Shown here: positions 15,712 to 24,317 of the stretch, one piece after another | How positions within the stretch are numbered: position 1 is the first letter of the stretch | How the letters are laid out: each line of letters opens with the position of its first letter | NCBI GenBank assembly: GCA_023623175.1 | Contig: JAMNXU010000026.1 | Coordinates: 74,383 to 138,382, forward strand | Source of the DNA: Bacillota bacterium | Lineage (GTDB): Bacteria > Bacillota > Clostridia > Acetivibrionales > JAMNXU01 | Reading direction: 5' to 3' | DNA: 64,000 nt | Program-made: the position numbers and the translations under genes | Notes under the pieces: generated by a model | Told to the model about the DNA's origin: nothing | The model's input: only the letters and a program-made list of their open reading frames with translations | The model's database searches: none

Positions 15712-17418
15712 TCAATCTCCCGGTTTCAAAATTTCTACAGCTGTATCGACAGCCTCTTCCGCGCTCATTTCCCTTTTTTCCTTGCTGTTCCTCAACTTCA
15801 TCTCGACTATCCGGTCAACGGCTTTTCTGCCGATGGTTATCCTGACGGGAATGCCCAACAGGTCGGCGTCGTTGAATTTCACACCGGCGCGTTCGTCGCG
15901 GTCGTCAAGGAGAGTTTCCACCCCGGCTTCCTTAAGCTTTTCGTACAATTCCTGCGCCAGCCCGAAGGGCACGGGGTCAACGCTGACGGGCACAATAACC
16001 GCCTGGTAGGGAGCCACCGAAACCGGCCATATAATTCCGTAATCATCGTGGCTGTATTCTATTATCGCGGCCATGATCCTGCCGATGTCGATTATATAAG
16101 AGCCCATTACAACAGGCTTTTCGCTGCCGTTCTCGTCGATATACATGCAACCTGCCGCATCGGTGTATCTCGTCCCGAGCCTGTTAATACGCGCTACTTC
16201 AATGCCTCTTTCGATTTTCAGCGGGCTTTTGCACCGGCAGCACGGATCTCCCTCGACAACATTTCTCAGGTCAGCGACCGTTCCCCTGAAGTCCCTGTTA
16301 ATATTCACATTCACAAGATGATACCCGGTCTCGTTCGCGCCGGTTATCAGGTTTACTGATCGGGCCACTTCCATATCTATGTACAGCTCGGCATTTATCC
16401 TCACCGGACCCGCAAAGCCAATATCAGCACCGGTGGCTTTTCTGACGGTTTCCCCGTCAGCCATTTCAAGTTCGCCGCATTGGGCCGCAGCGCGCAGTTT
16501 TGCTTCATTCAGTTCCCTGTCGCCCCTTACCATTGCGGCTATGATCCTGTCGCCCGAGCGATAAATTAATGTTTTGGCGAAGCGGTCGGGAGAACAGCCG
16601 AAAAAGTAAGTCAAATCTTCTATCGTTCTTGCATCGGGAGTTTCAACTTTTTCTATGGGAAGCATTTCGGAAAAATCGGCATTGCCTCCGTCCGCCGCTC
16701 CGCACGCTGCAGCAGACACTGCGTCAAGTCCGGCTGCATAACCGCATGCTTTGCAGTGGGCAAAAACCGTTTCTCCAATATCCGATCGCACTAAAAACAC
16801 AGATGAATCGCATCCGTCGGGGCTTTTAGATTCAGCTTCAACAACTTCAAGCCCACAGCGCTCAAAGATTCGCCTGTATGCTTCATGCATTTTCCCGAGG
16901 GATTCCCCGAGACCCTGTTCATCCCTGTCAAAGCTGCACGCTTCCATTACAAGGTATTCCCTGCATTTTATGATGCCGTTTCCCGGTTTTTTTTCATCGC
17001 TGTATATGTTTTGAACATGGTAAAGTAAAAGAGGAAAGGACCTGTAAGACCTTGTGCTGTGTTTTACGATATCTGCGAATATTTCCTCGCCGGTGGCGCC
17101 GAGACACAGTTCCCTTCCTGATCGGTCCCTGAATTTGTGTATTTCCGGGCTGAAATGTTCCCATCGGCCCGACTGCCTGAATGGCTCGGCAGGCAGAAGC
17201 GCCGGAATCGAAATCTCCTGTGCGCCTGTTCTTTCCATCTCTTCTCGTACAACTTGCCCTATTTTTTTCAGGGTCCTGTATCCCACAGGAAGATAGGCAT
17301 AAAGCCCCGATGAAATTTTTCGCATCAGGCCGGCTTTCAGCATCAGTTTATGGCTGACAGCCACGGCTTCGGCAGGAATCTCTCTCAGCGTAGGCGCCAG
17401 CAGCCTGGATATAAACAT
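15712..17418 (-). CDS. bacterial-type prolyl-tRNA synthetase relative with eroded catalytic motifs
   Basis: 568 residues, full length for bacterial ProRS with the INS editing domain. The synthetase core deviates at conserved sites. TGEE (109-112) replaces THEE, YSDEKKP (139-145) replaces FRDEIRP so the motif 2 arginine is Ser140, DSSVF (204-208) replaces the SxEF proline-site segment, and motif 3 reads SYIIDIGR (440-447) instead of CYGIGVSR. The editing domain keeps its key positions: Lys282 in AKTLIYR, VRGDRELNE, GFAGP (334-338) and GANETGYH with His367. It may edit mischarged tRNA-Pro rather than charge tRNA. AAGGAGG precedes the ATG. The gene follows the canonical proS. Confidence 0.85.
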   Translation of the reverse strand: MFISRLLAPTLREIPAEAVAVSHKLMLKAGLMRKISSGLYAYLPVGYRTLKKIGQVVREEMERTGAQEISIPALLPAEPFRQSGRWEHFSPEIHKFRDRSGRELCLGATGEEIFADIVKHSTRSYRSFPLLLYHVQNIYSDEKKPGNGIIKCREYLVMEACSFDRDEQGLGESLGKMHEAYRRIFERCGLEVVEAESKSPDGCDSSVFLVRSDIGETVFAHCKACGYAAGLDAVSAAACGAADGGNADFSEMLPIEKVETPDARTIEDLTYFFGCSPDRFAKTLIYRSGDRIIAAMVRGDRELNEAKLRAAAQCGELEMADGETVRKATGADIGFAGPVRINAELYIDMEVARSVNLITGANETGYHLVNVNINRDFRGTVADLRNVVEGDPCCRCKSPLKIERGIEVARINRLGTRYTDAAGCMYIDENGSEKPVVMGSYIIDIGRIMAAIIEYSHDDYGIIWPVSVAPYQAVIVPVSVDPVPFGLAQELYEKLKEAGVETLLDDRDERAGVKFNDADLLGIPVRITIGRKAVDRIVEMKLRNSKEKREMSAEEAVDTAVEILKPGD

Positions 17419-17483
17419 AACCTTTTCCTCCTTTTGCTGACACAGGGCAACTCCCGTTCAAGGTGACAGTTCCCCTGCCTGAT

Positions 17484-17760
17484 ACAAGGGGACGGTTCTT
17501 CTGTCCCACCATGATACCTGGTACCTGGAACAGTTTCCCGACCTGGTATGCGGGAACGGTTCACTCTGCCCGTTCCGGTGCCTGGTACACGGGGACGGTT
17601 CCCCTGTCCCGATATCGGAACAAAAGAACCGCCCCCACATTCTTCGCTGTCAATTGGGACAAAATGGCCGAACCAATATATCGGTTCACCTGTCAAGTGA
17701 TTGGGACAAGAGAACCGTCCCCTTGTCCCGATTGGGACAAAAGAACCGTCCCCGTGTCCC
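17484..17760. repeat. head-to-head inverted array of the GGGGACGG element
   Basis: Three forward copies (17484-17508; a degenerate one 17547-17572; 17586-17610) face four reverse copies (17617-17637; a degenerate one 17655-17674; 17703-17729; 17734-17760). The core is ACGGGGACGGTTC with CTTGTCCC at the far end. Two forward copies are preceded by CCTGGTA. The array fills most of the 360-base gap between the two ProRS genes and could fold into one large cruciform. No coding frame in it looks genuine. Confidence 0.85.
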
Positions 17761-17778
17761 GGTTTCCTTGTCACGTTA

Positions 17779-19215
17779 TTAATATGCCTTCGCCCAATAA
17801 ACCATTGTTTCGGCCTTTTCGCCGCAGCATACACATTTATCTGAAATCTTTTCCTGCTGGAAAGGTATGCAGCGCGCCGTTGCTCCGGTTTTTTCCTTAA
17901 TGTTGTCTTCGCATTCCCTTTTTCCGCACCACATTGCCTTTATAAACCCAGGCGTTTTTTCGATGATTTCCGAAAACTCTTCGAAATTCCGGGCTGTAAA
18001 TGTTTTCTTTTCCCTCATTTCAAGCGCCTTTTCATACAGGCTCCGCTGCACGGTGTCAAGCGCCTGCAGGACCTTCTCCTCGAGCTCGTCCATGGATACA
18101 AACAGCTTTTCCCTGTTATCTCTTCTGACAAGGACCACCTGGTTCTTCTCAATATCCTTGGGACCTATTTCGAGCCTGAGCGGAACGCCTTTCATTTCAT
18201 ATTCACTGAACTTCCAGCCAGGCATCTTGTCGCTGTCGTCAATCTTTACCCTTACCTTGCCCTTGAGCCTGTTCATGAGTTCATAGGCTTTTTCAAGCAC
18301 GCCTTCCCTGTGTTGCTGCACCGGAATTATCACGAGCTGGATGGGAGCCACTTTCGGCGGAAGAACAAGACCGCTGTCATCACCGTGCACCATGATCAGC
18401 GCTCCGATTATACGCGTAGACATGCCCCACGAAGTCTGGTGCACATATTTCAACTGGTTGTCGCGGTCGGTGTACTGTATCCCGAAAGCCCGGGCAAAGC
18501 CGTCGCCGAAATTATGGGAAGTTCCCGACTGCAGCGCCTTTCCGTCATGCATCAGGCTTTCTATTGTATAGGTTTCCTGCGCTCCCGCAAATTTTTCCTT
18601 GTTGGTCTTTTTGCCCTTTATAACGGGTATGGCAAGAAACTCTTCGCAGAAATCGGCATATACATTGAGCATGCGAATGGTTTCTTCCTGGGCTTCCTCA
18701 GCCGTGGCATGGGCAGTATGCCCCTCCTGCCAGAGGAATTCCAGTGTCCTGAGGAACGGGCGCGTGGTTTTCTCCCACCTTACCACGGAGCACCACTGGT
18801 TGTAAAGCTTCGGAAGATCCCTGTAGGACTGAATGACGTTTTTGTAATGATCACAGAAAAGCGTTTCCGATGTCGGCCTCACGCAAAGCCTTTCAGTAAG
18901 TTGTTCCTGTCCGCCGTGGGTTACCCAGGCCACTTCTGGAGCAAAACCTTCAACATGGTCTTTTTCCTTCTGAAGCAGCCCTTCGGGAATAAACAGCGGC
19001 ATGTACACGTTCTCATGCCCCGTCTCCTTGAATCTCCTGTCCAGTTCCCTCTGGATGTTTTCCCAGATAGCATAACCGTAGGGCCGGATAATCATGCAGC
19101 CCCTGACACTTGAATAATCGACAAGTTCAGACTTCTTCACCACATCGGTGTACCATTGGGCAAAGTCCTCGTTCATGGATGTAATCTCTTCAACAAACTT
19201 TTTTTCCTGCGCCAT
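17779..19215 (-). CDS. proS: prolyl-tRNA synthetase, archaeal/eukaryotic type
   Basis: 478 residues of the short ProRS type without an INS editing domain. All class II motifs are normal: [14 protein letters not shown], the motif 2 arginine in [25 protein letters not shown], and [20 protein letters not shown]. The C-terminal domain has [18 protein letters not shown], the usual Tyr end, with paired cysteines typical of the zinc-binding version. It charges tRNA-Pro. GGAGG sits seven bases before the ATG. A T-box leader directly upstream couples expression to uncharged tRNA-Pro. The ProRS-like gene downstream could be read through from the same promoter. Confidence 0.95.
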   Translation of the reverse strand: MAQEKKFVEEITSMNEDFAQWYTDVVKKSELVDYSSVRGCMIIRPYGYAIWENIQRELDRRFKETGHENVYMPLFIPEGLLQKEKDHVEGFAPEVAWVTHGGQEQLTERLCVRPTSETLFCDHYKNVIQSYRDLPKLYNQWCSVVRWEKTTRPFLRTLEFLWQEGHTAHATAEEAQEETIRMLNVYADFCEEFLAIPVIKGKKTNKEKFAGAQETYTIESLMHDGKALQSGTSHNFGDGFARAFGIQYTDRDNQLKYVHQTSWGMSTRIIGALIMVHGDDSGLVLPPKVAPIQLVIIPVQQHREGVLEKAYELMNRLKGKVRVKIDDSDKMPGWKFSEYEMKGVPLRLEIGPKDIEKNQVVLVRRDNREKLFVSMDELEEKVLQALDTVQRSLYEKALEMREKKTFTARNFEEFSEIIEKTPGFIKAMWCGKRECEDNIKEKTGATARCIPFQQEKISDKCVCCGEKAETMVYWAKAY

Positions 19216-19369
19216 ATCTAACCTCCAGTAAACTTTAATATTTTGCGTTGTTATTACGGTAATTTGATTCAGCCGTCATACAGGTAAATTTCAGTCAGAA
19301 CCATATAAAAATCATGGCTTTATGCGGCTTTTTCTTTCTTAAGATTTAACTCATTATAAAACCAGAAAA

Positions 19370-19628
19370 ACTAAAAAACTCCATCCTGTTAAGGGACGGA
19401 GTCATAATCCGCGGTACCACCCAAATTGGCAATGAAATTACCCGGCTCTTAAGCATTTATCGCTGCTTGGGCGGCAGTTTCATCAACTGCTTCTCAAGGG
19501 TGGGAAGACGGCTTTCATCCGGGGGTTTCGCACCTTAAACAACCCCTGTCTCTGTGAATGAAGTCCCGTCGCAGTCCTCTCATCGAATTTGCCTGTATTT
19601 ATTTAAATTGAAACTCTTATTTATGCTC
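19370..19628 (-). promoter_or_regulatory. T-box riboswitch leader of proS
   Basis: Read on the minus strand, the leader contains the invariant T-box GGGTGGTACCGCGG (complement at 19409-19422) followed by a terminator stem ACTCCGTCCC/GGATGGAGT (19378-19402) and a T-run. Upstream, about 200 bases of Stem I and linker sequence run to a probable transcription start near 19628. The specifier is expected to be a proline CCN codon because proS follows; CCC/CCG occurs in the Stem I region, but I did not fold it. Uncharged tRNA-Pro should favour the antiterminator. Confidence 0.92.
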
Positions 19629-19634
19629 TTAATA

Positions 19635-19663
19635 AATATAATATACGGTTCCCAACGTGTCAA
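19635..19663 (-). promoter_or_regulatory. sigma-A promoter of the T-box/proS unit
   Basis: On the minus strand: TTGACA, a 17-base spacer, then TATATT. The -35 is at 19658-19663 and the -10 at 19635-19640, placing the start of the T-box leader near 19628. Confidence 0.8.
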
Positions 19664-19912
19664 GCCGATGCGGCACATGAGCTCCGGGCTGATTCAGCTG
19701 CGCCTGCTGTTTTTGCAACATTGCCCGCATTACGGCGTCGCCCTGTTAATCAAAAACCTTCCGCATTGTGCTATAATGTAAAATAACATGCATTTTTTAT
19801 GTAACAAAAATAACAGGCATTTTATACACTATACCAAACAGGATATAACAGGCATTTAAATGCGCGGGAAGCCAGTTTACATTCAAGTAAATCAATGAAT
19901 CGGAGGTTTGCA
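19664..19912. other. spacer with repeated AACAGGCATTT word
   Basis: Between the proS promoter and ispF. AACAGGCATTT occurs twice, with a further variant AACATGCATTT upstream, all between about 19785 and 19865. No gene is seen. The plus-strand ispF promoter must lie here. Confidence 0.5.
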
Positions 19913-20383
19913 ATGAAGGTAGGAATCGGGCAGGATAGCCACAGGTTTGATTTCAGTGACAAGGAAAAGAAACTGATCCTCGGGGGCGTGGTGTTTGAAG
20001 GCCATCCACCGCTGGCGGGAAACAGCGATGCCGATGTGGTTTTGCATTCACTGACCAACGCCATATCGGGAGTCACCTGTGTAAACATACTGGGTCCGGT
20101 CAGCGACGATCTTTGCCTGAACAAGGGTATCAAGGACAGTTCGGTTTACCTTAGGGAAGCGCTTAAGTACCTTAACGGCAGAAAAATCGTTCATGCCTCC
20201 ATATCCATTGAATGCTCAACGCCCAAAATAACGCCCAAAATCCCCGAGATGCGCAGAAATATAGCCAGGCTGCTCGATGTGCCCGAAGACTGTGTAGGCA
20301 TCACGGCCACCACGGGCGAGGGACTGACCGAGTTCGGCAGGGGCAACGGAATCCAGGTATTTTCCTGTGTCACAGTTGTCTGA
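19913..20383 (+). CDS. ispF: divergent IspF (MECDP synthase) homologue
   Basis: 156 residues, the length of 2-C-methyl-D-erythritol 2,4-cyclodiphosphate synthase, which acts in non-mevalonate isoprenoid synthesis. The metal ligands Asp8, His10 and His45 are present. Several otherwise conserved residues differ: GNSDAD has Asn37 for the substrate-site His, LTNA has Asn49 for Asp, VNILG replaces the DIG motif, the FPDTD loop is absent, and KATTTEKLGF reads TATTGEGLTEF. Activity is therefore uncertain. The ATG at 19913 has GGAGG six bases upstream; the frame's earlier start is not preferred. It is convergent with ispD rather than co-directional. Confidence 0.75.
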   Translation: MKVGIGQDSHRFDFSDKEKKLILGGVVFEGHPPLAGNSDADVVLHSLTNAISGVTCVNILGPVSDDLCLNKGIKDSSVYLREALKYLNGRKIVHASISIECSTPKITPKIPEMRRNIARLLDVPEDCVGITATTGEGLTEFGRGNGIQVFSCVTVV

Positions 20384-20413
20384 TATTCCCTGGCAGCTGT
20401 CTGATATTACCTG
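20377..20413. repeat. 16-base direct repeat spanning two convergent gene ends
   Basis: TGTCTGATATTCCCTG (20377-20392) and TGTCTGATATTACCTG (20398-20413), 15 of 16 identical, period 21. The first contains the ispF stop codon (20381-20383), the second the ispD stop codon (20407-20409). Confidence 0.85.
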
Positions 20414-21135
20414 AACCGCCGGCCCAGCCGTGAAGCGGCTATGGCCTCCGCCACGGCAATATCCTCGGGCGTCGTCAGTTTTATATTTTCATAACTGCCC
20501 ATGACAATTTTGAGCTTTTTGCCCATTCTTTCCACGAGTACGGCGTCATCGGTCCCGGTAAACCCTTCTTCCGCCGCCTTTTTGTGGGCTTCCTTCAGCA
20601 GCGCCGCGTCAAAGGCCTGGGGCGTCTGAACAGCCCAAAGAGTATTTCTGTCAAGGGTCCCTGTTACGAATCCTTCTTCGTCTGCCGCCTTGATTGTATC
20701 CTTGACAGGAACCGCTGCGGTTACGGCTCCGTATTCTGCAGCCTCCCTTGCAACATCGGCGATCAATTCACCCGTAACAAAAGGCCTGGCGCCGTCATGC
20801 ACAAGGACAATACCGCATTCTTCGTCCAATTCCATGAGACCGTTGTACACCGAGTTCTGCCTTTCGGGTCCCCCGGCCACGATGGACTTCACCTTTGTAA
20901 AACCAAAGGCGTCCACAATTTCGCGCTTGCAAAAAATAATCTCCTCCGCCGGTGTGACGAGGATAATGTCGCTAATTACCTCGCAGTCCTCGAAAGCCTG
21001 GATTGTCCACGAAAGCAACGGTCTTCCGCAAATATCAATATACTGCTTGTTAATATCAAGATTCATCCGGCTTCCCCGACCACCCGCAACTATTACGGCG
21101 CAGGCGCGCAAGCCCCTGTGTCCTGAAAAACTCAT
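20407..21135 (-). CDS. ispD: 2-C-methyl-D-erythritol 4-phosphate cytidylyltransferase
   Basis: 242 residues of the IspD nucleotidyltransferase family, which makes CDP-methylerythritol in the MEP isoprenoid pathway. The N-terminal loop is VIVAGGRGSRMNLDINKQY, and LVHDGARPFV, WAVQTPQAF and TGTDDAVLVER are all present. The ATG overlaps the stop of the upstream PIN/TRAM gene by four bases (ATGA), so the two are translationally coupled. The carD-PIN/TRAM-ispD order resembles the radA-disA-yacL-ispD-ispF arrangement of Bacillus. Confidence 0.95.
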   Translation of the reverse strand: MSFSGHRGLRACAVIVAGGRGSRMNLDINKQYIDICGRPLLSWTIQAFEDCEVISDIILVTPAEEIIFCKREIVDAFGFTKVKSIVAGGPERQNSVYNGLMELDEECGIVLVHDGARPFVTGELIADVAREAAEYGAVTAAVPVKDTIKAADEEGFVTGTLDRNTLWAVQTPQAFDAALLKEAHKKAAEEGFTGTDDAVLVERMGKKLKIVMGSYENIKLTTPEDIAVAEAIAASRLGRRFR

Positions 21136-22205
21136 ACCGAATTCTCTCCTGTGGGCAGCGGCTTTGCAAAAATCATTCTTCCCGCCGCTGTCTGCAGCAC
21201 ACTGGTCACCATTACGGGAATAGTTTCTCCGATATGCTTCTTGCCGCCCTCAACGACAACCATGGTCCCGTCGTTCATATAACCTATGCCCTGGTTGCTT
21301 TCCTTGCCGTCCTTGAGAACCTGGATCTCAAATTCTTCGCCGGGAAGAGCCAGGGGTTTCACGGCATTGGCAAGCTCGTTGATGTTAAGCACTTCAACGC
21401 CATGCAGCGACGCAACCTTGCCGAGGTTATAATCTATCGTCATGATTTTGCCGCCGAGCTGCGATGCGGCCCTGATCAGCTTTTCATCAACTTCCATGTT
21501 GTTTTCGAATTCAAAACTGACAATTTTGATGCGATTTTCAAATTCCTTCTGAAGAGTATTCAGTATGTCCAAACCTCTGCGTCCCTTGCTGCGCTTGACG
21601 GAATCGGCTGAATCCGCAATGTGCCTGAGCTCTTCAAGCACAAACAGCGGCACGACAAGCTCTCCTTCAATAAATCCGCTTCGGCATATATCAAGTATTC
21701 GGCCGTCAATGATCATGTTAGTGTCCAGGATTTTCGGGCACACCACGCTGACTCCGTTGTTTTTCGGGTCCCTGCTCCCCGATTTGAGAAAATCAAGATC
21801 ATCCTTTTTCGTGCCTGCTATCACGATACCAAGGGATGCAAACAAAATGTTGGCTATTATGGACAGGGGCACATTGATTATATCCAGTTTGTTTATGGGT
21901 ATTGTAATCAGGTTGGCAGCAATCAGACCGAGCACAAGACCCACCGAGCGCGCAATCAGCTCCTGGGGCGTCATATTCTGTATGACAGTTTCAGCTCTTT
22001 CCGCAAACCTTGTCACGCTTTCAATTACTTTCTTGCTGGAAAAATAAAAAATCAGGGCTGAAATCAGGGAGGCCAGTATATAAAAAACTATATTGAAATT
22101 CTCCGAAATATCCGGTTCATAACTGACAATAACCAGCTTTAACACTGTATAACCGGTTATAGCTCCGACCAAGGCAAAAGAATATCTGATTACCCTGTTA
22201 AGCAC
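21132..22205 (-). CDS. YacL-like PIN/TRAM-domain membrane protein
   Basis: 357 residues. About four membrane segments occupy residues 1-115. A PIN nuclease-like domain follows (LDTNMIIDGRILDICRSGFIEG, LEELRHIADSADSVKRSKGRRGLDIL, ASQLGGKIMTIDYNLGKVA), with a C-terminal TRAM domain (GIGYMNDGTMVVVEGG). This matches YacL of Bacillus, whose role is not settled but which is thought to act on RNA at the membrane. The first acidic residue of the PIN site (LDTN) is present. It overlaps ispD by four bases and follows carD by 21 bases, forming one operon. Confidence 0.9.
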   Translation of the reverse strand: MLNRVIRYSFALVGAITGYTVLKLVIVSYEPDISENFNIVFYILASLISALIFYFSSKKVIESVTRFAERAETVIQNMTPQELIARSVGLVLGLIAANLITIPINKLDIINVPLSIIANILFASLGIVIAGTKKDDLDFLKSGSRDPKNNGVSVVCPKILDTNMIIDGRILDICRSGFIEGELVVPLFVLEELRHIADSADSVKRSKGRRGLDILNTLQKEFENRIKIVSFEFENNMEVDEKLIRAASQLGGKIMTIDYNLGKVASLHGVEVLNINELANAVKPLALPGEEFEIQVLKDGKESNQGIGYMNDGTMVVVEGGKKHIGETIPVMVTSVLQTAAGRMIFAKPLPTGENSV

Positions 22206-22226
22206 GGTATCCTTCTCCTTCTGGGA

Positions 22227-22706
22227 TCAAAAATCAAAGAAGCTGTTGAGCGTTTCTTCGATTTCAGTCTGCTTCATGTTGCGAACTAGTATTAATTCAC
22301 TGATCAGTATTTGCTTCGCGCTGTTTAACATCTTCCTTTCGCATGTTGAAAGTCCCTTTTCTTTTTCCCTCAGCATCAGCGTTCTCACCACGTCAGCTAC
22401 TTCAAAAATATTGCCGCTTTTGATTTTTGCCATGTTTTCGCGGTAACGCCTGTTCCAGTTGGTTGTATAATCAACCCTGTGATCCCTTAGTATATTGAAA
22501 ACCTTTTCAACATCCGCACCGTTTATTATTTCCCTGATCCCTATTCCTTCAGTATTGTTGGTCGGAATCATTACAACCATGTCGCCAATGGGCATTTTCA
22601 TAATATAGTAACTCTGCCTGTTTCCGAGTATTTCCCTTTCCTCTATGGAAACAATAACACCGGCCCCATGCATTGGGTAAACTATCTTGTCCCCAATATT
22701 AAACAT
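22227..22706 (-). CDS. CarD-family transcription regulator
   Basis: 159 residues. The N-terminal RNA-polymerase-interaction domain has MFNIGDKIVYPMHGAGVIVSIEEREILG, and the C-terminal helical domain has WNRRYRENMAKIKSG and VADVVRTLMLREKEKGLSTCERKML. CarD proteins bind the RNAP beta subunit and stabilise open promoter complexes. The ATG at 22706 has GGGAGATG upstream and starts at the family N-terminus; an extension to 22760 is not preferred. It leads the carD-PIN/TRAM-ispD operon, with a sigma-A promoter about 250 bases upstream and therefore a long leader. Confidence 0.92.
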   Translation of the reverse strand: MFNIGDKIVYPMHGAGVIVSIEEREILGNRQSYYIMKMPIGDMVVMIPTNNTEGIGIREIINGADVEKVFNILRDHRVDYTTNWNRRYRENMAKIKSGNIFEVADVVRTLMLREKEKGLSTCERKMLNSAKQILISELILVRNMKQTEIEETLNSFFDF

Positions 22707-22950
22707 ATCAACATCTCCCGTAAAACCCGACAATTTATTAATAAACCAACCTCTTCGCAAAGCGGCGATGCGACAGGTTCGTTTTTATCATGCCCTTATA
22801 CCATATGCACAGGCCGGTATTACATCATGAGCCACAACAATTAAAAGGAGTCATTTTCCAAACTTACCGGTTAAATGTCGGTTAAATATGCCAAAAAGCG
22901 CCTGCCAAACCGAACAGTCGCCCGGATCAGGAAAGTATAGAACATATAAA
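22707..22950 (-). other. long 5' leader of carD, no gene seen
   Basis: About 240 bases lie between the carD promoter and start codon. CGGTTAAAT recurs (near 22868 and 22880, minus-strand transcript sense not determined). No start-stop frame with a ribosome binding site is evident and no known riboswitch motif was recognised. Confidence 0.45.
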
Positions 22951-22979
22951 AGTATACTATAAAGTAATTATCGTGTCAA
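22951..22979 (-). promoter_or_regulatory. sigma-A promoter of the carD operon
   Basis: On the minus strand TTGACA (22974-22979), 17-base spacer, TATACT (22951-22956). A close match to consensus. Confidence 0.8.
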
Positions 22980-23056
22980 AAAAGCTTATTCTAACATTGT
23001 ATAGCGTGGAATGTCAATTACACCAATGTGACAGTTTTATTACATTATAGGGACAA

Positions 23057-24253
23057 TCAGCGCAAAACTATTTCCCTTACGCCGTCGCCTATATCGCATA
23101 TATAGAATGCCGGTTTCAATCCTGTTCTTTTTTCGTAGTTTTTCCCGACAACCGATATAAATTCATCGGCCGCGTCCCTTTCCACAATGTTTACGGTGCA
23201 GCCTCCAAATCCCGCGCCGGTCATTCTTGCCCCTACAACGCCGGGAACTGCAAGCGCCTCTTCAAACATGGCGTCAAGCTCCGGTCCCGTTACTTCATAA
23301 AGATCACGAATTGACTCGTGGGCCTCTTTCATATACTCGCCGAACAGTCCAATATCGTTTTTCTCAAGGGCTTCAATGGATTTGTGCACGCGGGCGTTTT
23401 CCATGACCACATGCTCCACCCTCCTGCGTATTACCGGATCTTCTATCTTGTCAATGTGATTTTTCAGGTCTTCGGGAGTCATATCACAAAGGTTGTTGAT
23501 CTGCGGCAGGTGGTTTCTCAGAATTCTCAGCCCTTTGCTGACTTCTGCGAACCTCTCGTTGTATTTTGAATCGGCAAGGGAACGTTTTTTCTTTGTATCA
23601 GCAAGAATAATGCAGTATTTGCCCAGCCTGAGGGGCACATACCGGTATTCCAGTGTCGAGCAGTTCAGCAGGATCGCATGGTCCTTTTTTCCCATGGCGG
23701 AAGCAAACTGGTCCATAATTCCGCAGCTTACGCCACAGAAATTGTTCTCGGCCCTCCTCGAAATCAATGCCATTTCGACGGGATCTGGATTTTTGTCAAT
23801 CCCTCCGTGTTCAAATCCCGTTTTCGCCAATGCGAATGCCGTGGCAACTTCAATTGCCGCCGAGGATGAAAGTCCTGCCCCATGGGGAACCGTATCATCA
23901 TAGAGCATGTCCGCTCCAACCAGTGTATAGCCGGCTTTCTGCAGCTCGTCGGCAACGCCCGCCTGGTAGTTTCCCCACTTCAGGTTTCTCGCGGGTTCCA
24001 GGTTATCGAGGTCCAGTTCGACCCTGTCGGGCAGGTCCGTCGCGGCAAGCCTTATTTTCCTGTCCTTTCTGACCCTCATGACAATTACAGTATCAAGCGT
24101 CAGGGCGGCCGGCAGCACGAATCCACCGCAATAATCAATATGTTCTCCTATCAGGTTCACCCTGCCCGGAGAAGCAAAAATCCTTAAATCATCGGGGCTT
24201 CCTCCGTATATTTCACAAAACATCTTTTTCAAGCGCTCTGTTCTTTCCTGCAT
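23057..24253 (-). CDS. galK: galactokinase
   Basis: 398 residues of the GHMP kinase family, phosphorylating galactose at C1 in the Leloir pathway. The galactokinase signature GRVNLIGEHIDYCGGFVLP is near residue 30, the ATP loop PHGAGLSSSAAIEVA around 120 and motif 3 GARMTGAGFGGCTVNIV near the end. The ATG at 24253 is preceded by GGGAGGAAA, so the in-frame upstream extension to 24301 is rejected. It follows galT by 64 bases on the same strand, forming a galT-galK operon. Confidence 0.96.
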   Translation of the reverse strand: MQERTERLKKMFCEIYGGSPDDLRIFASPGRVNLIGEHIDYCGGFVLPAALTLDTVIVMRVRKDRKIRLAATDLPDRVELDLDNLEPARNLKWGNYQAGVADELQKAGYTLVGADMLYDDTVPHGAGLSSSAAIEVATAFALAKTGFEHGGIDKNPDPVEMALISRRAENNFCGVSCGIMDQFASAMGKKDHAILLNCSTLEYRYVPLRLGKYCIILADTKKKRSLADSKYNERFAEVSKGLRILRNHLPQINNLCDMTPEDLKNHIDKIEDPVIRRRVEHVVMENARVHKSIEALEKNDIGLFGEYMKEAHESIRDLYEVTGPELDAMFEEALAVPGVVGARMTGAGFGGCTVNIVERDAADEFISVVGKNYEKRTGLKPAFYICDIGDGVREIVLR

Positions 24254-24317
24254 GACAGTTTCCTCCCGCGGATATTGTGTTTTCTTATTCAACTGCACCA
24301 TGTTTTCTGAAACTTAT

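Noticed and set aside
17484-17760. CRISPR-like array
   Set aside because: Units are degenerate, change orientation, lack regular unique spacers, and no cas gene is present.
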